From a bacterium (GTDB taxonomy: Bacteria; Myxococcota_A; UBA9160; UBA6930), in NCBI GenBank assembly GCA_024226235.1, contig JAAELW010000064.1:1-62629 (forward strand): DNA of 62,629 nt. The letters run 5' to 3'. The notes under the pieces were generated by a model. That model saw only the letters and a program-made list of their open reading frames with translations, made no database searches and was not told the DNA's origin. Below are positions 8,212 through 15,897 of this stretch, piece by piece (position 1 is the first letter of the stretch; the number at the start of each line of letters is the position of its first letter). A program made the translations under genes and the position numbers.

Positions 8212-9738
8212 TCAGCCCGGGCCTGAACTCGCTCCGGGGCTCGCCCGAAGAGCCTGTCCCGGGGTCGCGTCTTCCACGATCGCGTCATCGCGTACGACGA
8301 ACGTGCCTCCGACCAACACATGCGGGATTCCTTCGGAAGGCTGGTGTGGATCTTCGAAGGTTGCGCGGTCGCGGACCGTGGCCGGATCGAAGACGACGAG
8401 GTCCGCATCGGCGCCGACCCGGATGCGGCCCTTGTTGCGCATGGCGGGAACGAAAGCTTCGAGACGCCGCGCGGGATCCAGGGACATCTTGCGCATCGCA
8501 CTCATCAGGTCGAGTACGTTCCGCTCTCGGACATATTCAGCGAGCATGCGAGCACGCGTGCCTGCACCTCGGGGGTGGGGGCTCGCGTCCAACATGGGCA
8601 TTCCATCGGAGGCGATCATCGTGAGCGGGTGGGAGACGGCCGCGGCGACCATCTCCGGCTTCATGAAGTGGAGAATCACCGTGCCGCCCTCCTCTCGGTA
8701 GCGGGCGAAGCTCTCCTCCGTCAGACGTTCGCCGGTTGCGGCCCATTGGAGATCGCCATAATCCGCGTCTCGCTTCTCCCGCCAGCCGTCGTCGAAGAGC
8801 GCCGATTCCAGACGGGTCGAAGCGGCGGTATAGGGGTAGGCCTCGACCGTGACATCCATGCCTTCGGACCGTACTTCTTCGATGCGCTCCAGATACTGGA
8901 CGACGACATCCTGGCTCGAGCTGTTGATGTGCACTACGTGCAGAGCTGCACCTGCCTGGCGGGCGAAACCGAGGACTCTTTCGAGGGGCACCATGTCGCG
9001 CGGACTATCCTGAGCCGGAAGATGGACGAAGCACGGAACGCCACGTTCTGCAGCCAGTTCGAAGATCGCCGAGATTTCCGGGCCGTCGGCGCCGGGTGTA
9101 TAGGCGAGTCCCATTCCGATTCCAATCGCGCCCTGGTCGAGTTCCTCGGCCAGGGCCGCCACGATGCGATCGCGATGCTCGCGATCCGCAACGACGTGTC
9201 CGAACTCTGGCGTGGGGAAGGCCCACATGCGAAAGCCGGTCCACAACAGGCGGAGCCCGCGCTCCATGGCCCGTGCGGTCATGAAGTGCTCGAGCCCGAC
9301 CCCATCGAAGACGTAGGCGCGCGCCGGAATGTGGCCGGCCGAGGCGCCGAAGTGGACGCGCGCTCGACCCTCGCGACGCGCAAGGAAACCATCGAGGCGG
9401 TGGACACCCGCTTCGAGTTCCAGTGCAGAAGTGACGCCATCCCGCGCCAGGAAGTCGTAGCTGCGCGGCTCCTGCCCGTGGATGTGCAGATCGATGAAGC
9501 CCGGCGCCACTGCCAGGCCGGAGACATCGATAACCTCGAGCCCCACCAGCGGCGTTTCCGAGATCTCACCGATGCGTCCATCCCGGATGCCGATCCAACG
9601 CACAGCATCGAGATTCGATTCCGGGTCGAGGACCCGGCCGCCGGCCAGCACGATGTCCCACCCGGCTTCGGCCCAGGCGATGGCCGGGACGGCCAAGAGG
9701 AGGAATATGAGGCCGAGGAGTCGACGATGTCGCATCAT
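8212..9738 (-). CDS. Secreted N-acyl-D-amino-acid deacylase-like amidohydrolase
   Basis: 508 residues with a signal peptide (MMRHRRLLGLIFLLLAVPAIAWA). It has the D-aminoacylase/dihydroorotase-type beta strand DIVLAGGRVLDPES, metal motif APGFIDLHIHGQ, a second metal site HVVHINS, the substrate loop ASDGMPMLDASPHPRGAGT, and the C-terminal strand GRIRVGADADLVVFDP. These enzymes hydrolyse N-acyl-D-amino acids or related cyclic amides with one or two zinc ions. The first motif is HIHG rather than the commoner HTHxD. The styrene-oxide-isomerase-like gene starts 47 bp away, divergently. Confidence 0.85.
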   Translation of the reverse strand: MMRHRRLLGLIFLLLAVPAIAWAEAGWDIVLAGGRVLDPESNLDAVRWIGIRDGRIGEISETPLVGLEVIDVSGLAVAPGFIDLHIHGQEPRSYDFLARDGVTSALELEAGVHRLDGFLARREGRARVHFGASAGHIPARAYVFDGVGLEHFMTARAMERGLRLLWTGFRMWAFPTPEFGHVVADREHRDRIVAALAEELDQGAIGIGMGLAYTPGADGPEISAIFELAAERGVPCFVHLPAQDSPRDMVPLERVLGFARQAGAALHVVHINSSSQDVVVQYLERIEEVRSEGMDVTVEAYPYTAASTRLESALFDDGWREKRDADYGDLQWAATGERLTEESFARYREEGGTVILHFMKPEMVAAAVSHPLTMIASDGMPMLDASPHPRGAGTRARMLAEYVRERNVLDLMSAMRKMSLDPARRLEAFVPAMRNKGRIRVGADADLVVFDPATVRDRATFEDPHQPSEGIPHVLVGGTFVVRDDAIVEDATPGQALRASPGASSGPG

Positions 9739-9785
9739 TCGGGAAGTCTCGCACGTTCGTGAGGTGATTGGAGGTAGGACGTCAG

Positions 9786-10244
9786 ATGACCGAACAAGAC
9801 CGGCGAACCCTGGTGGCCCATGGCGCGCTCATCTTCCTCGTCGGGCTGATGGCGGGTTTCCCTTTCGCCTTCGAGATCCTGGGCCGTGCCGAACTCTGGC
9901 CGATTCCCGGTGGCATCGATTTCGATCCCCCTGGAGACCTGCGCGGGTGGAAGATGGCTCATCTCGAAGGGATCCTGAACGGCATGCTGCTGTTCGCGGT
10001 CGCGGCGGTGGCGCCCCTTCTCACGCTCGGCTCCCGTGGCGCGGCTTGGGTGACGAAGGGTCTGCTTGTGTGCGCCTGGGGCAACATCATCGCGTCCTGG
10101 ATCGGTCCGCTCTCGGGAACCCGCGGCCTCGCGTTCAGCGGTGTCAGCTGGAACAGCCTGGTCTACCTGCTCTTCGTCGCAGCCATCGTCGGAGTCGTCG
10201 GTGCCATGGTGGCGATCTACGTCGGCGCCCGACAGGAGCGCTGA
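9786..10244 (+). CDS. Styrene-oxide-isomerase-like heme membrane protein
   Basis: 152 residues, four hydrophobic helices. The second-helix block WKMAHLEGILNGMLLFAVA matches, as I remember it, the styrene oxide isomerase StyC block WARAHSGPALNGMMVIAVA. The residues reported there as heme-b ligands, His and Asn six positions apart, are both present here (H59, N65). StyC converts styrene oxide to phenylacetaldehyde in the membrane. GGAGG lies 11 nt before ATG 9786. No styrene monooxygenase is nearby, so the natural epoxide, or even isomerase activity, is open. Confidence 0.6.
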   Translation: MTEQDRRTLVAHGALIFLVGLMAGFPFAFEILGRAELWPIPGGIDFDPPGDLRGWKMAHLEGILNGMLLFAVAAVAPLLTLGSRGAAWVTKGLLVCAWGNIIASWIGPLSGTRGLAFSGVSWNSLVYLLFVAAIVGVVGAMVAIYVGARQER

Positions 10245-10266
10245 GCGACGGCGCGATGCCTCGGCG

Positions 10267-11673
10267 TTAGGCGGCCCCGGTGACCTCGTCGAGCCCCGCC
10301 TCGATACACTCCAGAAGACGGTCCGGGTCGGGGACGGCGTGGCGATCCGAGTTGATTCCAAGCTGCAGTTGGCCGTCGTAGCTGAAGAGCGTCACGTTGA
10401 TGGCAGCGCCCGCCATGGGGCCAAACGGGAACATTTGCTCGATCCGGGCCCCACTGGTGTAGACGGGGAAGTGCGGCCCGCGCACGTTGCTCGTCACGAA
10501 GTCCACGGATTTCATCATGCCGCTGACGAACAAAGTGGCTGCTACGACACCGAGACGGTTGATTACGCCTGAGACCTCGTCGATGAAGGGAAGGGCGGGC
10601 TCCGAGCGTTGGTCTTGCACGAGCTTCCGGATGGCCCTCATGCGCTCTTTCGGATCCTCGATCCCGATCGGTACATCGAAGCGCGCTGGGACGAACTGGT
10701 TTCCGGCCTTGTTGCCCTCGTCGCCCGAGCGGATGTTGATCGGCATGTTCATGCGCAGGGCTTCCACGGGATGCCCATGCCCCTCGTGGTAGAGGCGCAA
10801 GCCGCCCGCGATGGCCGCCACGAATGCGTCGTTGAGTGTTCCATCCACGGTTTTGGCCGCGGCACGCAAGGCGTCGAAGGATACGAGGAGCGCGTCGAGG
10901 TGGATCGAAAACGAGCGCTTGGTCCATATCGGAGAGTGCGGTTCGGTCGTGGGTCTGACGAGACGACCCACCGAGCTTGCCGTTTCTGCCAACTTGCGGG
11001 CGGCGCCGGCCGGATCCATTGCCGTTTCCAAAAGGCCCCGGCCGACGGCTTCGCTCAGCTTGCGGCCGCGTTGGGTGGCGGTCTTCACGCGATGCTGCAC
11101 CGCTGAGGCCAGGTGCTCCATCTGCGTGGCACGGGGCGAGGCATCCAGGCTCTCGGCCACCGTCAGGGGCCGATCCCAACCTGGTTCCGGATCTCGCGAG
11201 CGCTCGATCAGGGAGTTGGTCATGTGCACCATTCCGACACCATCCGAGACCGCGTGATGGATCTTCATGATCACTCCGGCGCGCCCGCCTTCGAGGCCCT
11301 CTACGAGGTGGAACTCCCAGAGTGGGCGATCCTTGTCGAAGGCCTGGCTCGCGATCGGGGCAGCGAGGTCGAGGAGATCCCGGAGGTCGCCGTCGCCCGG
11401 CGCTCGCATCCGGCGCAGATGATAGGCGCGGTCGAAGAGCGGATCCTCTTCCCAGCGCGGTGTGGCCACGCCCAGAACATCTGCGACGACCCGTTGGCGG
11501 AGCCGGGGAATCTTCTCCACGGCACGGTCGAAGGTGGCCTCGAAGCGTTCGAGATCCGGGGATTGGTCGAGGATCCAGACGCTCAACACCGTAGAGCGCA
11601 GGACCGGATCGCGTTCGATGTTCCACATCAACGCGTCGCCGTCGCTCATCCACTCTTCGTACGTCACCGCCAT
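10267..11673 (-). CDS. Wax ester synthase / diacylglycerol acyltransferase (WS/DGAT)
   Basis: 468 residues with the catalytic HHxxxDG motif KIHHAVSDGVGM (H139, H140, D144), the N-terminal MSDGDALMWNIE start region, and the C-terminal SNVRGP and VTLFSYDGQLQLGI blocks of bacterial WS/DGATs. It esterifies fatty alcohols or diacylglycerol with acyl-CoA to make storage lipid on the inner membrane face. I start it at ATG 11673, after GGAGG; upstream in-frame codons would run into the 26-bp gap after the GST gene. It is the last gene of a minus-strand run with two glutathione transferases. Confidence 0.9.
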   Translation of the reverse strand: MAVTYEEWMSDGDALMWNIERDPVLRSTVLSVWILDQSPDLERFEATFDRAVEKIPRLRQRVVADVLGVATPRWEEDPLFDRAYHLRRMRAPGDGDLRDLLDLAAPIASQAFDKDRPLWEFHLVEGLEGGRAGVIMKIHHAVSDGVGMVHMTNSLIERSRDPEPGWDRPLTVAESLDASPRATQMEHLASAVQHRVKTATQRGRKLSEAVGRGLLETAMDPAGAARKLAETASSVGRLVRPTTEPHSPIWTKRSFSIHLDALLVSFDALRAAAKTVDGTLNDAFVAAIAGGLRLYHEGHGHPVEALRMNMPINIRSGDEGNKAGNQFVPARFDVPIGIEDPKERMRAIRKLVQDQRSEPALPFIDEVSGVINRLGVVAATLFVSGMMKSVDFVTSNVRGPHFPVYTSGARIEQMFPFGPMAGAAINVTLFSYDGQLQLGINSDRHAVPDPDRLLECIEAGLDEVTGAA

Positions 11674-11699
11674 GGAGGGCCTCCGAGGCTCCGTCAGCG

Positions 11700-12332
11700 T
11701 TAGAGAACCAGCACGGAGCATGCTGGTTCTCGCTGGCGGTAGTCGCGATCCCAGCGCGCCAGCTGCTCGAAGGCCGGGTCGATCTCGACTTTCCCGAAGC
11801 GAGCGAATTGGAACCCAGCCTGTAGCGTACAGTCCGCAATCGTCGGGTGGTCACCTGCCAGGAAGGGACGGCCGTCCGCAAGCCGTTCTTCAAGGACACC
11901 CAAGGCATCGGGAAGAATGCTCGCAAAGTGAGCGGCCATTTCGGGTGATGGCGGGAGTCCGAGTGGCGAGTTCGTGGAGTGAACGACGCGCGCTGCCGGA
12001 AACAGCACACCGTCGTGGGCAAGCCTATCGAGCTCACGCACCTGCGCCCGTTCGCGAGGGTTGGTTCCGATCATCGGTGGCTGTGGATGGATTTCCTCCA
12101 GGTATTCGATGATTGCCGAGGACTCGGTGAGAAAACTTCCGTCGTCGAACTCCAGAACGGGGAGCTTGCCCATCGGATTGCGCTTCAAGTGCTCGGAGAG
12201 CCGTTGCTCTCCATCGCGCAGGCTGACAGTGATCTGCTCTACGTCGATTTCCGCTCCCGCCGCCGCCTTTTCTGCGAGATAGAGGCGAACACGCGTGGGA
12301 TTGGGTGCCACGATGAACACGTAGAGCTTCAT
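11700..12332 (-). CDS. Glutathione S-transferase family protein
   Basis: 210 residues. The N-terminal thioredoxin-fold domain shows MKLYVFIVAPNPTRVRLYLA, the cis-Pro loop GKLPVLEFDDG and the glutathione gamma-glutamyl site FLTESSAIIEYLEE. The all-helical C-terminal domain has FLAGDHPTIADCTL (N-capping and hydrophobic staple). The catalytic N-terminal residue is probably Asn or Thr (PNPTRV) rather than Tyr or Cys. Probably detoxification or conjugation; the substrate is unknown. It lies between a second GST and the wax-ester synthase on the same strand. Confidence 0.88.
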   Translation of the reverse strand: MKLYVFIVAPNPTRVRLYLAEKAAAGAEIDVEQITVSLRDGEQRLSEHLKRNPMGKLPVLEFDDGSFLTESSAIIEYLEEIHPQPPMIGTNPRERAQVRELDRLAHDGVLFPAARVVHSTNSPLGLPPSPEMAAHFASILPDALGVLEERLADGRPFLAGDHPTIADCTLQAGFQFARFGKVEIDPAFEQLARWDRDYRQREPACSVLVL

Positions 12333-12378
12333 CTGGAGGTCTCCTTCCTGTTGCGCAACCCGAGCCGAGCCGCGTGGC

Positions 12379-13029
12379 TCACATGGCTGCGAGTTGGGCC
12401 TTTTCCTCTTCGATCAGTGGCTTGAAGTGGGGATTCGCGAGTACAGCCGCCACGTAGGCCGCAAGCCGGGGCCAGCGCGACGCGTCGACCTCCACTCCTG
12501 CAAGTCCCAGATTCACGAACTGGCACCCAATGGCGATGTCGGCATTCGAGAAGCGTCCGCCTACGATGGCGTCGCCGCTGTCCGGTGCCTGCTTCTCGAG
12601 GTAGTCGAAGATCGGCGGAAGATCCTCAGCGATCGCGCGCTCCACGGCTTCCTCATCCACCTCACCCTTGAGGAACTTGGCGGTGATTACGCGCGGGAAG
12701 AAGATCTTGCGGCCGACATTTTCGGCGCACTTGGTATCCGCGTATTCCTCGAGCCAGAGTGCACGTCCATACGTCGCGGGATCGCTGGGATAGATGGCTG
12801 GCTCTGGCTGCTTCTTCTCGAGGTAGGCAACGATGACCGACGAGTCGGGCAGGGTGAGTTCACCATCTTCGTAGCAAGGGATCTTCCCCAGTGGGCTCTT
12901 CTCGAGATACTCCTCAGAGACGCCGAAAGGCACGATCGGATTCGCCTCGTACTCGATCCCTTTGATGGAGAGAGCCACGCGAACCTTGCGAACGAAGGGA
13001 GAAGCATTTGCACCGTGAAGAATCGGCAT
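12379..13029 (-). CDS. Glutathione S-transferase family protein
   Basis: 216 residues: thioredoxin-like domain with HGANASPFVRKVRVALSIKG, PLGKIPCYEDGELTLPDSSV (cis-Pro and SS glutathione site), then a helical C-terminal domain with IVGGRFSNADIAIGCQF. ATG 13029 is preferred (AGGA 9 nt upstream); a TTG two codons earlier is possible. Sequence identity to the neighbouring GST is low outside the glutathione site, so this is not a recent tandem copy. Confidence 0.88.
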   Translation of the reverse strand: MPILHGANASPFVRKVRVALSIKGIEYEANPIVPFGVSEEYLEKSPLGKIPCYEDGELTLPDSSVIVAYLEKKQPEPAIYPSDPATYGRALWLEEYADTKCAENVGRKIFFPRVITAKFLKGEVDEEAVERAIAEDLPPIFDYLEKQAPDSGDAIVGGRFSNADIAIGCQFVNLGLAGVEVDASRWPRLAAYVAAVLANPHFKPLIEEEKAQLAAM

Positions 13030-13159
13030 AGTCAAGTTTCCTTTGGTCTTGAGTGGGTGATATCAGATCGAAGAAATCGGCAAACTCGTTCAGCTCACCC
13101 GTGGCCATCGCAGGAGATCAAACGTAGTCAATTCAAACCAAGAGCTTCGAAATTGCAAG

Positions 13160-13750
13160 TCAATCCGAGTGAATCTTGCCATCCGCTAGCGGCTGGACGG
13201 AAGATGAGCGTGCAGGAGCGATCGCGTTCGAAAGCTCGAGTGACTCGCGGTCTTCGAGGCGGTAGACCCAGACGTCGGCGCCGAGTCCGGATGTCACGCG
13301 CCGCACCGCGCCCTCGATTTCGACCGCCATCTGACGGCGAAGGAACGGCGTGAGGAGCGTGGCCATGTTTGCGGCGTCGGTCACCTGGACTGCACGGCGC
13401 GGGTAGATCTTTCCTTCGATTCGTACACGCAGGTTCGCGTCCTCATCGATCCTGAGTTTCAGGCCATCACCGAACAAATTCGGAAGCAGCAGGTAGAGCT
13501 GCCCCTCATGGACCATGAACCACACGCTGACGGAATAGGGGAGCCACCGGGCGCGGCTCTCGACATCGAGATTGTGCTGCTGCTTCGAAATGAAGTTCCA
13601 ATCGTCGACGGGCTCCTCTACCAGTTCGCCGCGGAGCCAGCCGCCGCCAATGAGGAATACAGGCCCGCCCGTCAGAAGACGAAAGTAACCACCGGCGGCG
13701 ATGCCTAGCGCGACCAGGATGAGCAGGCCCTGCACGATGCGGCGCCTCAC
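13160..13750 (-). CDS. Membrane-anchored protein, split-barrel-like, paralogue of next gene
   Basis: 196 residues: an N-terminal membrane anchor (VQGLLILVALGIAAGGYF) then a beta-rich periplasmic domain. The block LRVRIEGKIYPRRAVQVTD is like the FMN/F420-binding split-barrel (PNPOx-like) fold, but no cofactor motif is firm. It aligns with the 13747-14268 product throughout (GG-L-G-LV--P--DW-F; SV-V----G-LY; R-RI---IYP-RA--VTD). GTG 13750 overlaps that gene's stop (GTGA), so they are co-translated. Function unknown. Confidence 0.6.
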   Translation of the reverse strand: MRRRIVQGLLILVALGIAAGGYFRLLTGGPVFLIGGGWLRGELVEEPVDDWNFISKQQHNLDVESRARWLPYSVSVWFMVHEGQLYLLLPNLFGDGLKLRIDEDANLRVRIEGKIYPRRAVQVTDAANMATLLTPFLRRQMAVEIEGAVRRVTSGLGADVWVYRLEDRESLELSNAIAPARSSSVQPLADGKIHSD

Positions 13751-14268
13751 GACGAATCGCCTGCCGGCAGCGACTCGATGCGGAACATCCACACCTCGGC
13801 TCGATCATCGCCTGGTTCGGGTGGTCCGTGCAGCGGTCGTACGGTCTCGGCTTCCAGGCCGAGGTATTTCCGCAGTTGCGCTCGCGCTGCCGCCTCTGCC
13901 TCGCCTGGGTCCGTGACACGGATAGCTCGGGCCGGGTAGATCCTGTCATCGACACCAATCCGGACGTGCGGATCGCCGAGGATGTTCTGCACCCAGCGTT
14001 TGTTCGGTGCGTGGCGCGACGGGATGTAGAGATTGCCACCCTGGGCGGTGCAGAGCACGGTGACTGAGTGGTCGATCCAGGAACCGCGGGTTTCGATCGC
14101 GATGGTGGCGTGCTCATCAGTGAACGACCAGTCGGCGATGGGGCTCCCGACTAGCGTGCCGGCCAGCGGACCCCCGGGGACGATTCCCATCGGGCCTTGG
14201 GGCCCACATCCCTGGACGAGGCCGAGGATCAACCCGAGGAGAGCGACAAATGTCCGTGATCTCACACG
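13747..14268 (-). CDS. Lipoprotein, split-barrel-like, paralogue of the downstream gene
   Basis: 173 residues from GTG 14268. A lipobox (LILGLVQGC) makes it a likely lipoprotein. The mature part has DWSFTDEHATIAIETRGSW, the strand block RWVQNILGDPHVRIGVDDRI and YPARAIRVTDPGEAEAA. The W-x-x-N-I-x-x-x-P-x-V-R-I pattern is reminiscent of F420/FMN-dependent quinone reductase-type split barrels. Its downstream partner has the same domain on a membrane helix instead of a lipid anchor. Function unknown; the shared fold is an inference from pattern only. Confidence 0.6.
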   Translation of the reverse strand, partial: RVRSRTFVALLGLILGLVQGCGPQGPMGIVPGGPLAGTLVGSPIADWSFTDEHATIAIETRGSWIDHSVTVLCTAQGGNLYIPSRHAPNKRWVQNILGDPHVRIGVDDRIYPARAIRVTDPGEAEAAARAQLRKYLGLEAETVRPLHGPPEPGDDRAEVWMFRIESLPAGDSS

Positions 14269-14411
14269 CCCGAGGATACCGCAGCTGATTGGGCCGCGGT
14301 GAAAGCGCGTCCGCTCGATTCCGACGGCGTGATAGACTCGCCGCTTCGCACGCAACACTGAAAGAGGCGCCGTGTCCTGTTCGCCGAGACCGAAATGATG
14401 AACGAGAGGCC

Positions 14412-15086
14412 ATGAGCAACGAAAGAATGTGGCAGAGGGTCGACGAGTATCTCTGCGACGAGCTTGTCGAACACGACCCGATCCTCGAAGCGGTGCTCAC
14501 CCGTTGCGAGCGCGCCGGGATGCCCGCGATCAACGTTGCCCCCAACCAGGGCAAGCTGCTGATGCTTCTCGCCAGGATACAGGGCGCTGCGCGGATCCTC
14601 GAAGTCGGAACGCTGGGCGGGTACAGCACGATCTGGCTGGCCCGTGGGCTTGCAGAAGCCGGGCATCTCGACACACTGGAAGTCGACTCCAGGCATGCGG
14701 CGATCGCGGAAGAGAATCTCGATCAGGCCGGGCTGCGGAGTCGCGTCCAGGTCCACGTCGGCCCGGCGATCGACACCCTCGCGCGACTGCGAGACGAACA
14801 CGTGCCCCCTTACGACTACGTCTTCATCGATGCCGACAAGCCGAGCAACCCCGAGTACCTGCGTGCGACCGTCGCGCTTTCGCGACCAGGCACGCTGATC
14901 ATCGTCGATAACGTGATTCGCGGCGGAGGCGTAATCGATACCGAGAGCGACGACCCGAGAGTCCATGGAGTTCGGCGCATGAACGAGATGATTCGGCAAG
15001 ATACGCGGCTGTCTGCCACCGCGGTCCAGACCGTCGGCAGCAAGGGATGGGATGGCTTCGCATTGGTTCGCGTGAGTGGAGATTGA
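14412..15086 (+). CDS. O-methyltransferase, caffeoyl-CoA/catechol OMT type (class I)
   Basis: 224 residues. Motifs follow the cation-dependent O-methyltransferase family: PNQGKLLMLLARI, ILEVGTLGGYSTIWLARGL (SAM site), and YDYVFIDADKPSNPEYL, whose two Asp residues bind metal with the later DNVIRGGG. These enzymes methylate catechol-type hydroxyls. ATG 14412 follows GAGAGG. A second, diverged copy follows 67 bp downstream, so the two probably form an operon acting on related phenolic substrates. Confidence 0.9.
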   Translation: MSNERMWQRVDEYLCDELVEHDPILEAVLTRCERAGMPAINVAPNQGKLLMLLARIQGAARILEVGTLGGYSTIWLARGLAEAGHLDTLEVDSRHAAIAEENLDQAGLRSRVQVHVGPAIDTLARLRDEHVPPYDYVFIDADKPSNPEYLRATVALSRPGTLIIVDNVIRGGGVIDTESDDPRVHGVRRMNEMIRQDTRLSATAVQTVGSKGWDGFALVRVSGD

Positions 15087-15153
15087 TGCCTCTATGCACG
15101 AGACCTCGTGGCGCACTATTCTGCCCCGCGACCCAACGCCTTGGAGACCCAGC

Positions 15154-15816
15154 ATGAGCGATATCCCCAAGTCCTTTCAGCTATCCGCGGAAATGCACGC
15201 CTACATTCTCGACCACAGCACTGCACCCGACGAGACCCAGCGGGGATTGATCGAGGCCACGAATGCACTCGGTGGCGTGTCGATCATGCAGATCGCTCCC
15301 GAACAGGGTGCGCTGATGACCATGCTGACCCGCTTGATCGGTGCGAAGCGTGCGATCGAGGTCGGGACCTTTACGGGCTACTCGGCGCTGTGCATCGCCC
15401 GCGGCCTGCCCGAAGACGGCGAACTCGTTTGCTGCGACATCTCGGATGAATGGACAAAGATCGGGATTCCCTTCTGGGAGAAGGCGGGGGTGCGCGATCG
15501 TATCGATCTGCGCATTGGCCCGGCGCTCGACACCCTCCAGACGATCGAAGCAGCCGATGTCTTCGATCTTGCGTTCATCGACGCCGACAAGCCCAGCTAC
15601 GGAAACTACGTCGACGAGCTCGCACGCCTGGTTCGTCCTGGCGGCCTGATTCTCGTCGACAACACGCTGTGGTTCGGTCGCGTGATCGACCCCGACGCCG
15701 ATGATGCCGACACGCAGGTGATTCGTGACTTCAACACCAAGGTCGCCCACGACGATCGCTTCGACTGCGTGTTGCTACCCATCTCGGACGGCCTCACGTT
15801 CCTGCGCGTGCGATGA
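15154..15816 (+). CDS. O-methyltransferase, caffeoyl-CoA OMT type (second copy)
   Basis: 220 residues from ATG 15154 (GGAG upstream). It shows the same family marks as the preceding gene: APEQGALMTMLTRL, AIEVGTFTGYSALCIARGLP, FDLAFIDADKPSYGNYV, and ILVDNTLWFGRV. Sequence divergence from the first copy is considerable, so this is an older duplication or two separate acquisitions. Metal-binding Asp residues (FIDAD, DN) are kept, so it is probably active. Confidence 0.9.
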   Translation: MSDIPKSFQLSAEMHAYILDHSTAPDETQRGLIEATNALGGVSIMQIAPEQGALMTMLTRLIGAKRAIEVGTFTGYSALCIARGLPEDGELVCCDISDEWTKIGIPFWEKAGVRDRIDLRIGPALDTLQTIEAADVFDLAFIDADKPSYGNYVDELARLVRPGGLILVDNTLWFGRVIDPDADDADTQVIRDFNTKVAHDDRFDCVLLPISDGLTFLRVR

Positions 15817-15897
15817 ACTTCCCCCGAGATCGTGCGAGACGGTCCCTTCGACTGCACCCGCAACCCGACGTGCGGTGGCGGATCTGAGGTGGGCGGG

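Noticed and set aside
8320-9762. 480-codon plus-strand frame opposite the amidohydrolase
   Set aside because: Antisense shadow; the amidohydrolase motifs on the other strand are unambiguous.
10217-12037. 606-codon minus-strand frame over the wax-ester synthase and GST genes
   Set aside because: It is a shifted frame of real genes, rich in Arg/Pro with no domain.
11700-13029. Recent tandem duplication of GST genes
   Set aside because: The two proteins are similar only at the shared glutathione-site motifs, so a recent duplication is not supported.
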